The notes below the pieces were generated by a model, which saw nothing but the letters and a program-made list of their open reading frames with translations, was not told the origin of the DNA and did not search any database. A program made the position numbers and the translations under genes. DNA of 52,374 nucleotides, from the NCBI GenBank assembly GCA_947454135.1, contig CANGJI010000012.1, forward strand, positions 1-52,374, in the 5' to 3' direction. Shown here piece by piece: positions 26,811 to 35,457 of the stretch. Every line of letters begins with the position of its first letter. Within the stretch, counting starts at the first letter, position 1. This DNA comes from Sphingomonadaceae bacterium. GTDB lineage: Bacteria > Pseudomonadota > Alphaproteobacteria > Sphingomonadales > Sphingomonadaceae.

Positions 26811-28325
26811 TTACTCTGCCGCTTCCAGCGTCTGCTCGGTCCCGGCGCGGACACCGTCATAGACGAACTCGCTGGCGGCCGGATCGATGAAGGGTATCTC
26901 TTCCTTCTCGCTCCAGTAGTCCTGATTGTGCTGCCATTCGGGCTTGTCACCGCGCTTCGGCATCCGATCGAGATCGCGCATGAGATAGGTCGGGTTGAAG
27001 TTGTCGGCATCGATCCAGGGCAGGATCTTCATGTCCTTGTCTTCGTCGCGCAGGGCGACCTCGACCTTGTGGGCGTGGGCTGCGTCCATGTGGTTCAGCA
27101 GCTTGCAGACAAAATCGCCGACAATGTCGACGCGCAGGGTCCACGAGGCGCGGAAGTAGCCGAAGACCCACACGAGATTGGGCACGCCGGTGAACATCAT
27201 GCCGCGATAGTTGATGGTATCGGCCCAATCGACCGCCTTGCCATCGACCGCGAAGGGAATGTCCCCCAGCACCGAAAGCTTGAAGCCAGTGCAGGCGACG
27301 ATCATGTCGGCCTCGATCTCCTGCCCGGAGCTGACACGAAGGCCCTTTTCGGTGAAGGTTTCGATCGTATCGGTAACGACACTCGCGTTGCCTGCGACGA
27401 CTTGCTTGAACATGTCGCCATCGGGAAGCTGCGCCAGCCGCTGCTGCCACGGGCGGTACTTCGGCGTGAAGTGGGGCTCGAAATCGAAATCTTCGCCGAC
27501 GTAGCCGCGGATCAGCGCGCGCAAGTCCTCGGCCATGGCCTCGGGTTCCTCGCGGCTGCGGCGGTCCATCTCGTAAAAGTTGTAGATGTAGTCCTGCCGC
27601 ACGACGCGGTGGATGGTGGGTTCGTCAACGCCGATGGTGCGCAGGCGGTCTGCCAGTTCACAGACGTTGGGCGCGCAGTAGAACCAGGTCGGCGAGCGCT
27701 GGACCATGGTGACCTTGGCACCGGCCTCGCACAGCGCAGGCACGATGGTCGCTGCCGTCGCGCCCGAGCCGATGACGATGACATGCTTGCCGGCGACGTC
27801 GGTCTTGGGATCCCACAACTGCGCGTGGACGAACTGGCCCTTGTAGGAGGCCATGTTCGGCCAATCGGGGATGTAGGGCGTCTTGTGATCGTAGTAGCCC
27901 TGGCACATCCACAGGAAGCCTGCGGTGTAGACCACTTCGCTGCCATCCTTGCGGCGGGCATTGACCGTCCACAGATTGTCCGCACTCGACCAGCTGCAGG
28001 CGGTGATCGTGTGGCCGTAGTTGATGTGCTTGTCGATGCCGTTCTCGGCAATCACTTCACCCATATAGGTAAGGATCGCTTCGGCCGATGCGATCGGCGC
28101 GCCGGTCCACGGCTTGAAGCGATAACCGAAGGTGTAGAGATCGGAATCCGAACGGATACCGGGATACTTGTGGGTTTCCCACGTGCCGCCAAAGGTATCC
28201 TTGCTTTCGAGGATGGCGTAGGTCTTGCCCGGACATTGGTCCTGCAGATGCTTGGCGGATCCAATGCCGGAAATGCCGGCCCCGACAATCAGGACATCAA
28301 CGTGCTGCTTGGCCTGTTCTGCCAT
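26811..28325 (-). CDS. EthA-like Baeyer-Villiger monooxygenase
   Basis: A 504-residue flavin enzyme. The N-terminal FAD motif is GAGISGIGSAKHLQ, followed by FGGTWETHKYPGIRSDSDLYT, a hallmark of the EthA group. The second Rossmann motif is GSGATAATIVPAL, then VACTGFKLS and RGMMFTGVPNLVWVFGY. It is likely to oxidise ketones to esters (Baeyer-Villiger) or thioketones/sulfides; in mycobacteria the related EthA activates ethionamide. The physiological substrate here is unknown. It converges on the P450-FMO pair with paired hairpins between, and its upstream gap holds an FNR box at 28445. Confidence 0.88.
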   Translation of the reverse strand: MAEQAKQHVDVLIVGAGISGIGSAKHLQDQCPGKTYAILESKDTFGGTWETHKYPGIRSDSDLYTFGYRFKPWTGAPIASAEAILTYMGEVIAENGIDKHINYGHTITACSWSSADNLWTVNARRKDGSEVVYTAGFLWMCQGYYDHKTPYIPDWPNMASYKGQFVHAQLWDPKTDVAGKHVIVIGSGATAATIVPALCEAGAKVTMVQRSPTWFYCAPNVCELADRLRTIGVDEPTIHRVVRQDYIYNFYEMDRRSREEPEAMAEDLRALIRGYVGEDFDFEPHFTPKYRPWQQRLAQLPDGDMFKQVVAGNASVVTDTIETFTEKGLRVSSGQEIEADMIVACTGFKLSVLGDIPFAVDGKAVDWADTINYRGMMFTGVPNLVWVFGYFRASWTLRVDIVGDFVCKLLNHMDAAHAHKVEVALRDEDKDMKILPWIDADNFNPTYLMRDLDRMPKRGDKPEWQHNQDYWSEKEEIPFIDPAASEFVYDGVRAGTEQTLEAAE

Positions 28326-28444
28326 CTCTCTCTCCTCGTTCGCGGCCCCTCACCCTTCTCCGGAGCCGCGCTGCGAGCGCATGCCGTCCGGGGAGCCGAT
28401 TGGACCGATCATGGCTGTTCTCGCCATGCCGCGCCAAGGAGGCC

Positions 28445-28458
28445 TTGATCCGCATCAA
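28445..28458. promoter_or_regulatory. FNR/FnrL-type box TTGATCCGCATCAA
   Basis: The sequence is exactly TTGAT-N4-ATCAA, the full alphaproteobacterial FnrL consensus. It is 120 bases upstream of the ethA-like ATG and about 340 bases upstream of crtY. Position fits control of the monooxygenase better, though the crt promoter could also be affected. Identity of the regulator is inferred. Confidence 0.6.
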
Positions 28459-28500
28459 AACGCAACAGGAATCTCGCTGATCTCCATCACGCGAAAATGA

Positions 28501-28516
28501 AACATTGCCAAATGTT
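28501..28516. repeat. Inverted repeat AACATT-N4-AATGTT
   Basis: A perfect 6-bp inverted repeat around GCCA, extended to ATGAAACATT and AATGTTCAT if one extra base is allowed on the left. It lies in the crtY upstream region, 42 bases from the FNR box. It is operator-like but matches no site I can name. Confidence 0.35.
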
Positions 28517-28795
28517 CATGGTGCAGACCGCTCGGGGACATTTGCGATCGGGCAGATCAGGCACGTCAACTCGACCGGCCTTCTACCCCATAGGTGAGAA
28601 GCCGAGCGCCGCGACAATCCCTGGGAGAAGGGCCGCTCCCGCCAGCAGCCCTTTGCAAACACTTCGGGGATGGCATCCTTCGCCGCCATCCCCGGAGCCC
28701 CACCAGCGGATCCGCCATCCCGCCTTTCCCCCGTCTTCACGAACGGGCAGGAGCGTTCCGGTTGCACCAGTGCGGCCCAACGCCTATCGCCATAC

Positions 28796-29989
28796 ATGAT
28801 GAATGCACGGCGCTGCGATATCGCGATCCTTGGCGGCGGACTGGCAGGCGGACTGATCGCGCTTGCGCTCGCCCGTTACCGTCCGGATCTTTCGCTCCTC
28901 ATCGTCGAGCAAGGCGACTGCCTTGGCGGCAACCATGTGTGGTCGTTCTTCGCCACCGATACCGATCATGAAGCGACCGAGCTGCTCGCCCCGATGATCG
29001 AGGCGACTTGGGCCGACTACAACGTCCATTTCCCCACCCACAGCCGCCACCTCACCACCCGCTACAGCGCGATGACATCCGAGAGGTTCGATGCGACCTT
29101 GCGGGCCACGCTGCCGGCGGATTCGATCATCACGGCGCAAGCGGTGAAGCACGCGGGCGAAAGCGAAGTCATGCTGGCCGACGGCACGCTGATCAGCGCG
29201 GGCGGCGTGATCGACACGCGGGGTCTGCGCGATGTCTCGCACTTTACCGGGGGCTGGCAGAAGTTCGTCGGCCGCAAGTTCAAGCTGAAGGCGCCGCATG
29301 GGCTCGAGCGGCCGATCGTTATGGACGCAACCGTCGAGCAGCTCGACGGCTATCGCTTCATGTACGCGCTGCCCTTCGCCCCCGACGTGGTGTTCCTCGA
29401 GGACACGTACTACTCGGACAGCAGCGTTCTGGATCGGCCGCTGCTGGAGCGGCGGATCGATGCGTATCTCGCCGCGCGCGGCTGGGAAGTCGAGGCGCTG
29501 ATCAATGAGGAATACGGCGTGCTGCCGGTTGTGGCGGGCGGCGATTTTGGCAGTTTCTGGCAGAACGGCGGCGACGACACGGCGCGCGCCGGATCTCGCG
29601 CCGGGCTGTTTCATTCGCTCACAAGCTATTCGGTGCCCGATGCGGTGCGGTTTGCATTGGCACTGGCGCACCACGGGGCGCTTGATGGACCGGGACTGAA
29701 AGCCTTTTCCGCCAGATGGGCGAAAGGGCACTGGGAAAACCAGAGCTACTACCGCATGCTTTCCACGTTGTTGTTTGGTGCGGCCTACCCGGAAGAACGT
29801 CTGCGCATCCTGGAGCGATTCTATACGCTCGATCCGCAGTTGATCGAGCGCTTCTACTCGGGGCGGTCGACCTCGTTCGACAAGTTCCGCATTCTTGCCG
29901 GAGTGCCGCCGATCCCGATCCCCCGGGCGCTTGCGACGCTTCTCGGTCTGGCCCGGCAGCCGGCGCCATTGCAGTTTTCAGGAGTCTGA
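28796..29989 (+). CDS. crtY: Lycopene beta-cyclase CrtY
   Basis: The protein has 397 residues from the ATG at 28796 (a second ATG follows directly). The N-terminal dinucleotide motif is ILGGGLAGGLIALAL, followed by the cyclase signature GGNHVWSFF. RFMYALPFAPDVVFLEDTYYSD and EEYGVLPVVAGG are further CrtY-family blocks. It closes the ends of lycopene (or of a half-modified chain) to beta-ionone rings at the membrane. The ribosome site is weak, which may reflect low expression or a regulated leader. It begins the crtY-crtI-LOG-crtB transcript, with crtI 8 bases after its stop. Confidence 0.94.
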   Translation: MMNARRCDIAILGGGLAGGLIALALARYRPDLSLLIVEQGDCLGGNHVWSFFATDTDHEATELLAPMIEATWADYNVHFPTHSRHLTTRYSAMTSERFDATLRATLPADSIITAQAVKHAGESEVMLADGTLISAGGVIDTRGLRDVSHFTGGWQKFVGRKFKLKAPHGLERPIVMDATVEQLDGYRFMYALPFAPDVVFLEDTYYSDSSVLDRPLLERRIDAYLAARGWEVEALINEEYGVLPVVAGGDFGSFWQNGGDDTARAGSRAGLFHSLTSYSVPDAVRFALALAHHGALDGPGLKAFSARWAKGHWENQSYYRMLSTLLFGAAYPEERLRILERFYTLDPQLIERFYSGRSTSFDKFRILAGVPPIPIPRALATLLGLARQPAPLQFSGV

Positions 29990-29997
29990 TTTTTATC

Positions 29998-31482
29998 ATG
30001 AAGAAAGTAGCCGTCATCGGCGCCGGTTTCGGCGGACTGGCGCTGGCGATCCGCCTGCAGTCGGCAGGGATCCAGACCACCGTGATCGAAGCGCGCGACA
30101 AGCCGGGCGGCCGCGCCTACTACTGGGAACGCGACGGCTTCACCTTCGATGCCGGGCCGACCGTGGTAACCGATCCGCCCTGCCTCAAGGAGCTTTGGGC
30201 GCTTTCGGGCCATGACATCTCGGAAGATGTTGAACTGCTCCCGGTCAAGCCGTTCTACCGGCTCAACTGGGCGGACGGGACGAACTTCGACTACACCAAC
30301 GAAGAGGCCATACTGAACGCCGAGATTGCCAAGCTCAATCCGCGCGACGTGGCCGGCTATGCCGATTTCCTGAAGTTTTCGGCCGGTGTGTTCGAGGAAG
30401 GCTACGTCAAGCTTGGCTCGGTACCGTTCCTCGACTTTGCCTCGATGATCAAGTCGGCTCCGCCGCTGATCCGCTATCAGGCGTGGCGATCGGTCTATTC
30501 GATCGTGTCGAGCTACATCCAGAACGAGAAGCTGCGCGAGGCATTCAGCTTCCACTCGCTCCTCGTGGGCGGCAACCCGATGACCGCGAGCGCGATGTAC
30601 GCCCTGATCCACAAGCTGGAAAAGGACGGCGGCGTGTGGTGGGCCAAGGGCGGCACCAACAAGCTGATCGCAGGGATGGTCAAGCACTTCGAGCGCCTCG
30701 GCGGAACCGTGCGTCTCGGCGATCCGGTCGTGCACATCCACTCCTTGGGCGACCGGGTGACGGCGGTCGAAACGAAGAGCGGCTGGCGCGAGAGTGTCGA
30801 CGCGGTCGCCTCCAATGGCGATATCGTCCATTCCTACGCCGATCTGATGCCGGACAACGGCCATGCGCAGCGGCGCGCCAAGTCTCTCAGGAAGAAGAAG
30901 TTCTCGCCGAGCCTCTTTGTCGTCCACTTCGGCATCGAAGGGACTTGGCCGGGGATCGCGCATCACATGATCCTGTTCGGGCCGCGCTACAAGGGGCTGC
31001 TCGACGACATCTACAACCACGGCGTGCTGCCGGAGGACTTCTCGATCTACCTGCACCACCCCTCGGTGACGGACCCGAGCATGGCGCCCGAAGGGATGAG
31101 CACGTTCTACGCGCTGGTGCCGGTCGCCAACATGGGCAAGCTGCCTATCGACTGGGACGAAGTTGGCCCGCAGTTCGAAAAGCGCGTACTGGATGAAGTG
31201 GGCCGCCGTCTGATCCCGGACATCCACAGCCGGATCGTGACGAAGTTCCACTACACCCCGAAGGATTTCTCGATCGATCTCTCGGCGCATCAGGGCAGCG
31301 CGTTCAGCCTTGAACCGCTGCTCACGCAATCCGCCTATTTCCGTGCACACAACCGTGACGACGCGATCAAGAACTTCTATCTGGTAGGCGCCGGCACCCA
31401 TCCGGGTGCGGGCATCCCCGGCGTGGTCGGCAGCGCGAAGGCGACCGCCGGACTGATGATCGAGGATCTGCTGGAAAGGTAA
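29998..31482 (+). CDS. crtI: Phytoene desaturase CrtI
   Basis: A 494-residue FAD enzyme. The N-terminal motif is VIGAGFGGLALAIRLQSAGI, then RDKPGGRAYYWERDGFTFDAGPTV. The C-terminal carotenoid-desaturase signature FYLVGAGTHPGAGIPGVVGSAKA is intact. It converts phytoene, normally by four steps to lycopene, on the membrane surface. AGGAG lies 13 bases before the ATG, overlapping the end of crtY. A LOG-family gene starts directly after its stop. A second CrtI-type enzyme (33075-34601) is better assigned as CrtD. Confidence 0.96.
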   Translation: MKKVAVIGAGFGGLALAIRLQSAGIQTTVIEARDKPGGRAYYWERDGFTFDAGPTVVTDPPCLKELWALSGHDISEDVELLPVKPFYRLNWADGTNFDYTNEEAILNAEIAKLNPRDVAGYADFLKFSAGVFEEGYVKLGSVPFLDFASMIKSAPPLIRYQAWRSVYSIVSSYIQNEKLREAFSFHSLLVGGNPMTASAMYALIHKLEKDGGVWWAKGGTNKLIAGMVKHFERLGGTVRLGDPVVHIHSLGDRVTAVETKSGWRESVDAVASNGDIVHSYADLMPDNGHAQRRAKSLRKKKFSPSLFVVHFGIEGTWPGIAHHMILFGPRYKGLLDDIYNHGVLPEDFSIYLHHPSVTDPSMAPEGMSTFYALVPVANMGKLPIDWDEVGPQFEKRVLDEVGRRLIPDIHSRIVTKFHYTPKDFSIDLSAHQGSAFSLEPLLTQSAYFRAHNRDDAIKNFYLVGAGTHPGAGIPGVVGSAKATAGLMIEDLLER

Positions 31483-32070
31483 GTGCGCTTGAAACGGCTG
31501 GCAGTCTATTGCGGTTCGGCATCGCCTGCGGACGCGCGTTATGTCGCGCTGGCGCGGGAGGTGGGAGCCGAGCTTGCCGGCCGCGGGATCGGCGTGGTCT
31601 ATGGCGGCGGGCGGCTGGGCCTGATGGGCGCGGTGGCAGCTGGCGCGCTGGAAGCGGGCGGCGAGGTTATCGGCGTGATCCCCCGCGCGCTGGCGGATGC
31701 CGAGGTCGCCAATCCCGATTGCACGAGCCTGACGATCGTGGACACGATGCACCAGCGCAAGCAGGCCTTCACCGATCTTTCGGACGGCTTCCTGACGCTT
31801 CCGGGCGGGGTCGGCACGATGGACGAACTGTGGGAAGCGGTCAGTTGGGCGCAGCTTGGCTACCATGCAAAACCCGTCGGCCTGCTCAATGCCTTCGGCT
31901 TCTACGACAAGCTGCTGGCGTTCCAGACCCATATGATCGAGGTCGGCTTCATCCGTCCGGTCCATGGCGGGATCATCATTGCCGAGCATTCGCTCGACGT
32001 TCTGCTCGCGCGGATGGCGGCGCACGTGCCGCACAAGCCCATCATCCAGATGTCCGCGAAGGACTTGTGA
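31483..32070 (+). CDS. LOG-family (TIGR00730) nucleotide phosphoribohydrolase
   Basis: A 195-residue Rossmann-like protein. The family motifs are VYCGSASP near the N-terminus, YGGGRLGLMGAVA, TMHQRKQAF and the key LPGGVGTMDELWE. LOG enzymes split ribose 5-phosphate from cytokinin or other nucleoside monophosphates; bacterial members often have broader nucleotide substrates. It starts at a GTG directly after the crtI stop (a TTG two codons later with GGAAAGG upstream is an alternative) and is followed 6 bases later by crtB. Its place inside the carotenoid operon is unexplained. Confidence 0.9.
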   Translation: MRLKRLAVYCGSASPADARYVALAREVGAELAGRGIGVVYGGGRLGLMGAVAAGALEAGGEVIGVIPRALADAEVANPDCTSLTIVDTMHQRKQAFTDLSDGFLTLPGGVGTMDELWEAVSWAQLGYHAKPVGLLNAFGFYDKLLAFQTHMIEVGFIRPVHGGIIIAEHSLDVLLARMAAHVPHKPIIQMSAKDL

Positions 32071-32076
32071 GGCGGC

Positions 32077-33051
32077 GTGACTGATCCGCTTGCAGCGCCG
32101 CTGAAGCCGGACCGCACCGCCCTTGTTGCCCATGCCCGCGAGACGATTGCCCGGGGCTCGAAAAGCTTCGCAGCCGCCTCGCGCCTGTTCGACCGCACCA
32201 CGCGCGAACGGGTGTGGCTGCTCTATGCCTGGTGCCGCGCCTGTGACGATATCGCCGATGAGCAGGATCTGGGCGGCGAACTGGGCACCACACCGGGCGC
32301 GGCGGCGGACGAGCGACTGGCGCAGATCCGGCGGCTGACCGGTCTTGCCATGGCGGGGCTGCCCACGGGCAACTCCAATTTCGATGCGCTGGGCGTCGTC
32401 GCTGCAGAATGCGGTTTGACGCAAGCGATGGCCAACGATGTGATCGACGGTTTCGCGCTCGACGCGGCGGAATGGAGCCCGCGCTCCACGGCAGACCTGC
32501 TGCGCTACTGCTTCCACGTTGCGGGCGCTGTGGGCGTGATGATGGCGGTGGTCATGGGGGTCGCGCCTGATGACGAGGACACGCTCGACCGCGCCTGTGA
32601 TCTCGGCATCGCCTTCCAGCTCGGCAATATCGCGCGCGATGTGGCGGAAGATGATCGCGGTGGGCGCTGCTATCTCCCCTCCGATTGGCTGGCCGAGGCG
32701 GGCATTCCGCCGCGCGAGCACATGAAGCCGGCCTACCGCGACGCACTGCTTGGCGTGGCGCGGCGGCTGGCGGCGCTGGCAGCGGAATATGAGGCCTCCG
32801 CAAGGGTCGGCGCATCGCGGCTGGCATTTCGCCAGCGCTGGGCGGTGCTTGCGGCGGCAGGCATCTACGGCGCGATCGCACGCAAGGTGGCAGCAGGTGG
32901 TCCCGATGTGTGGGACAACCGCATCTACACCACCCGTGGCGAGAAGATCCGCTGGGTTCTTCGCGCAGGAGTGCAGGCGCTTTGGCGGCCGGGTCCGGCG
33001 CCGCATCCGCGCTGGTCCCGTTCCAGCCTCAAGGCGCTGGCAGCGGCCTGA
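32077..33051 (+). CDS. crtB: Phytoene synthase CrtB
   Basis: A 324-residue trans-isoprenyl synthase (GTG start). The first Asp-rich site is WCRACDDIADEQ and the second is GIAFQLGNIARDVAEDDRGGRCYLP, both intact, with the SRLF segment typical of squalene/phytoene synthases. It joins two geranylgeranyl diphosphates to phytoene, the first committed carotenoid step. It is the last gene of the crtY-crtI-LOG-crtB unit and converges with crtD 23 bases away. The GGPP synthase gene (crtE) is not in this window. Confidence 0.95.
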   Translation: MTDPLAAPLKPDRTALVAHARETIARGSKSFAAASRLFDRTTRERVWLLYAWCRACDDIADEQDLGGELGTTPGAAADERLAQIRRLTGLAMAGLPTGNSNFDALGVVAAECGLTQAMANDVIDGFALDAAEWSPRSTADLLRYCFHVAGAVGVMMAVVMGVAPDDEDTLDRACDLGIAFQLGNIARDVAEDDRGGRCYLPSDWLAEAGIPPREHMKPAYRDALLGVARRLAALAAEYEASARVGASRLAFRQRWAVLAAAGIYGAIARKVAAGGPDVWDNRIYTTRGEKIRWVLRAGVQALWRPGPAPHPRWSRSSLKALAAA

Positions 33052-33074
33052 GGACATCAATTTCCCGCTGCGGG

Positions 33075-34601
33075 CTAACCCGCCGGCAGCATGACCGTGC
33101 GGCGGTCTCCCGCAAAATCAGCCAGCAGCCGCGCTGCTGCAATGCGGCCGGACATCGTCGCCATCGGAATGCCCGGACCTGGGTGAACGCTGCCCCCCGC
33201 AAGGTAGAGCCCCGGCACCTTTCCGCGCGCACCGGCCCGCGCAAAGCTGCCCATCATGCCGTGGTTGGCGCGGCCATAGAGCGCGCCGCCGCTCGCCGGG
33301 AACAGCGCGTGAAAACCGGCCGGATCCGTGACGACGGGATCGTCCGTCGCAGTCAGCTCGAGCCCGCAATCCTGCATCAGGCCGACACTGCGGTGCGCGA
33401 GATCGGCCATCACGTGATCGGGTAGCGGCCCCCTGTCCCCATCAGCCGGCGCGTTGATGAGGGCAAGGAGACGTTCGGGCGCACCGGCAGGGTGGTTGCT
33501 CCCCTCCCCCCGGTCCTGCGCACAGAGATAGACGGTCGGCGTTTCGGTGATGCTGCGGTTCTTGAAAATCGCTTTGAACTCTGCGGCATAATTCTCTGCA
33601 AAAAAGACATTATGATGCGCAAGATCAAAGCCGGACGTTTGCGCGGCCATGCACCAGGTGACGGCGGACAGTGACCGCTTGTTCGGCGGCGTAGCCGGGA
33701 CGGGCCGCACTTCATCGGTGAGCGCGGAAATGTCACCGTTGAACACAACGGCATCGGCGGGAAGGCGCTCGCCCCCGGCCAGTTCCACGCCCGTCACTCG
33801 TCCCGCTTCGACAACGATCCGGTCCATCTGCGCGCCAAAGCGGAAGCGCGCGCCCTGCCGTTCGGCCAGCCCCGCAATCGCACGCGCGACTTCGTGGATC
33901 CCGCCGCGCACCAGCCAGACGCCTTCCTGCTCGACATGCGCGATCAGCATCAGCGTCGCGGGCGCGGCCCATGGCGAGGCGCCGACATACGTCGAATAGC
34001 GCCCGAACAGCTGGCGCAGGCGCTGGTCCTTGAAGTGATCGCCGAGCGCGCCCCACAGCGTGCGCATCGGCACGGTGCGCATCAGGGCCGGGATGCCGAA
34101 GGGCCCCAGACGAGCAACGAGGCCGGGGATCGAAGGACGTTCCGCCGCAATGAACGAGGCGGCAAGGGTGCGGTAGATGTCTGCACTGCGGGCGCAGAAA
34201 TCGAGGTAGGCTCTGGCTTCGGCTGCACCTGCGAAGTCTCCGATCGCTTCGGCTGAACGGTTTACGTCCGCGAAGAGATCAAGGTTTCCGCCCCTTCCGG
34301 ACCGATCAGGCTGCCAGGCATGTCGGGCCAGCGTTTCTGCCGGGATCAGGCCAATGTGATCCTCCAGCCGCTGCCCGGCATCTCCGAACAGGCCATCGAA
34401 GATCCAGCGCATGGTGAAGACGGTCGGCCCGGCATCGATCGCCAGTCCGCCCGATTCCACCCGCCGCATCTTGCCGCCCACGCTTGCCGCGCGCTCGACA
34501 ACGGTGACATCAAGCCCGGCACGGGAAAGGTCGGCAGCGGCAGACAGCCCGCCCATTCCAGCACCGACGACAACGACCCTGCGAGCGGCCACGCCAGTCA
34601 C
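33075..34601 (-). CDS. crtD: 1-Hydroxycarotenoid 3,4-desaturase (CrtD)
   Basis: A 508-residue FAD enzyme of the CrtI superfamily, GTG start at 34601. It has VVVGAGMGGLSAAADLSRAG and DAGPTVFTMRWIFDGLF. The stretches TLWGALGDHFKDQRLRQLFG, PATLMLIAHVEQEGVWLV and AVVFNGDISAL follow the Rhodobacter CrtD pattern rather than CrtI. The C-terminal VHPGPGIPMATMSG matches the family. CrtD introduces a 3,4 double bond into carotenoids already hydroxylated at C-1. The needed hydratase (CrtC or another) is not evident here. It lies 5 bases downstream of a membrane-protein gene in the same direction. Confidence 0.9.
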   Translation of the reverse strand: MTGVAARRVVVVGAGMGGLSAAADLSRAGLDVTVVERAASVGGKMRRVESGGLAIDAGPTVFTMRWIFDGLFGDAGQRLEDHIGLIPAETLARHAWQPDRSGRGGNLDLFADVNRSAEAIGDFAGAAEARAYLDFCARSADIYRTLAASFIAAERPSIPGLVARLGPFGIPALMRTVPMRTLWGALGDHFKDQRLRQLFGRYSTYVGASPWAAPATLMLIAHVEQEGVWLVRGGIHEVARAIAGLAERQGARFRFGAQMDRIVVEAGRVTGVELAGGERLPADAVVFNGDISALTDEVRPVPATPPNKRSLSAVTWCMAAQTSGFDLAHHNVFFAENYAAEFKAIFKNRSITETPTVYLCAQDRGEGSNHPAGAPERLLALINAPADGDRGPLPDHVMADLAHRSVGLMQDCGLELTATDDPVVTDPAGFHALFPASGGALYGRANHGMMGSFARAGARGKVPGLYLAGGSVHPGPGIPMATMSGRIAAARLLADFAGDRRTVMLPAG

Positions 34602-34606
34602 CAGGC

Positions 34607-35365
34607 TCAGTCAGACGTCGCGGCGCGGCGGCGCAATTGCGGAACGATGCTGATGCCGGCCTTCATGTCGATGCGAATGCGGTGGTAGATGAGGATGATG
34701 AGCCCGGTCACCAGCGGGACCGACCACATCGCCGGATTGAGCGCGAGCGAGGGAAACAGCCGCACCGAACCGAAGGCGAGGAAGGCGGTATAGACCGAGA
34801 TTCCTGCTCCAACGAGGGCCTTCACGTGTTCCTTGAGCCACATCACCGGCGAGGGATTGCGCGAATAGAGGAACACGAGATTGGTGATCCCGGTCGCCAT
34901 GCCGACGACGGAAATCAGCATCATCAGCGGCTGGTTGATGCGCGCACCATCCCACGCGCAGAAGACAGCCGCGATCATCACGAGAACCTGCAGCGCCACA
35001 TTGAGCGGCGTGCGGTTGGCGGCCACGTTGCGGCGGTTCTGCACGCAGAGCCAGCCGTACCACGCGAGATTGAGCGTCAGGATCGCGTTGTGGAGCATCA
35101 TCACGCCGAAGATGCCGCGCACGAAATCGGCATCGAACTTGCCCACGAGGTGCGGATGGACGGTCATCGGATCGTAGAGCGTGAACAGGCTCATGGTGAG
35201 GGCGAGGCAGCCGGTGACGAGAATCGCCTTGGTGAAAATCCGGCCCCACTTGCGGTGGTTCACATCGCCCTTGCGGCCGACGACAGGCACCCAGAATGCG
35301 ATCGCGCCGGTCGCGCCTGCGGCGATATGCGCTGCAATCAGGCAGCGGAACACCAGCAGTTCCAT
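34607..35365 (-). CDS. Polytopic membrane protein, DUF2306-like
   Basis: A 252-residue protein with about seven hydrophobic segments and conserved-looking histidines (HIAAG, NHRKWGRIF, MMLHN, YHRIRID). The NHRKWG loop after helix 1 and the general pattern resemble DUF2306-type membrane proteins; this is a tentative match. It starts at ATG 35365 with GGGGGA upstream; a GTG one codon earlier is possible. It is directly upstream of crtD, which it may serve. It does not look like CrtC or the CruF/DUF422 hydratases, so I leave function open. Confidence 0.6.
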   Translation of the reverse strand: MELLVFRCLIAAHIAAGATGAIAFWVPVVGRKGDVNHRKWGRIFTKAILVTGCLALTMSLFTLYDPMTVHPHLVGKFDADFVRGIFGVMMLHNAILTLNLAWYGWLCVQNRRNVAANRTPLNVALQVLVMIAAVFCAWDGARINQPLMMLISVVGMATGITNLVFLYSRNPSPVMWLKEHVKALVGAGISVYTAFLAFGSVRLFPSLALNPAMWSVPLVTGLIILIYHRIRIDMKAGISIVPQLRRRAATSD

Positions 35366-35457
35366 CACATCCCCCGGTTCGTGTCAGGGCGACTATCCCA
35401 CTGGACACGGCCCGTGTAAACACAAGATGACACTCGCAGACCTGTTGGGAAGCCGCG

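Larger units (their letters stand above)
28326..28795. other. 470-bp intergenic region between ethA-like and crtY genes
   Basis: No gene was recognised; frames here are short and lack ribosome sites. It contains a perfect FNR-type box (28445-28458) and an AACATT/AATGTT inverted repeat (28501-28516). A later stretch (about 28590-28790) is C-rich without clear motifs. It separates divergent genes, so at least two promoters should lie in it. Confidence 0.6.

Noticed and set aside
29854-33060. 1068-codon open frame on the minus strand opposite crtY/crtI/LOG/crtB
   Set aside because: It is antisense to four clearly recognised genes, has no family motifs and is rich in Arg, His and Asp, as expected of a high-GC shadow frame.
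33075-34601. A second phytoene desaturase (CrtI) or a CrtO ketolase
   Set aside because: The MRWIFDGLF, TLWGALGDHF and LRQLFGRYSTY segments follow the CrtD pattern better than CrtI or CrtO.
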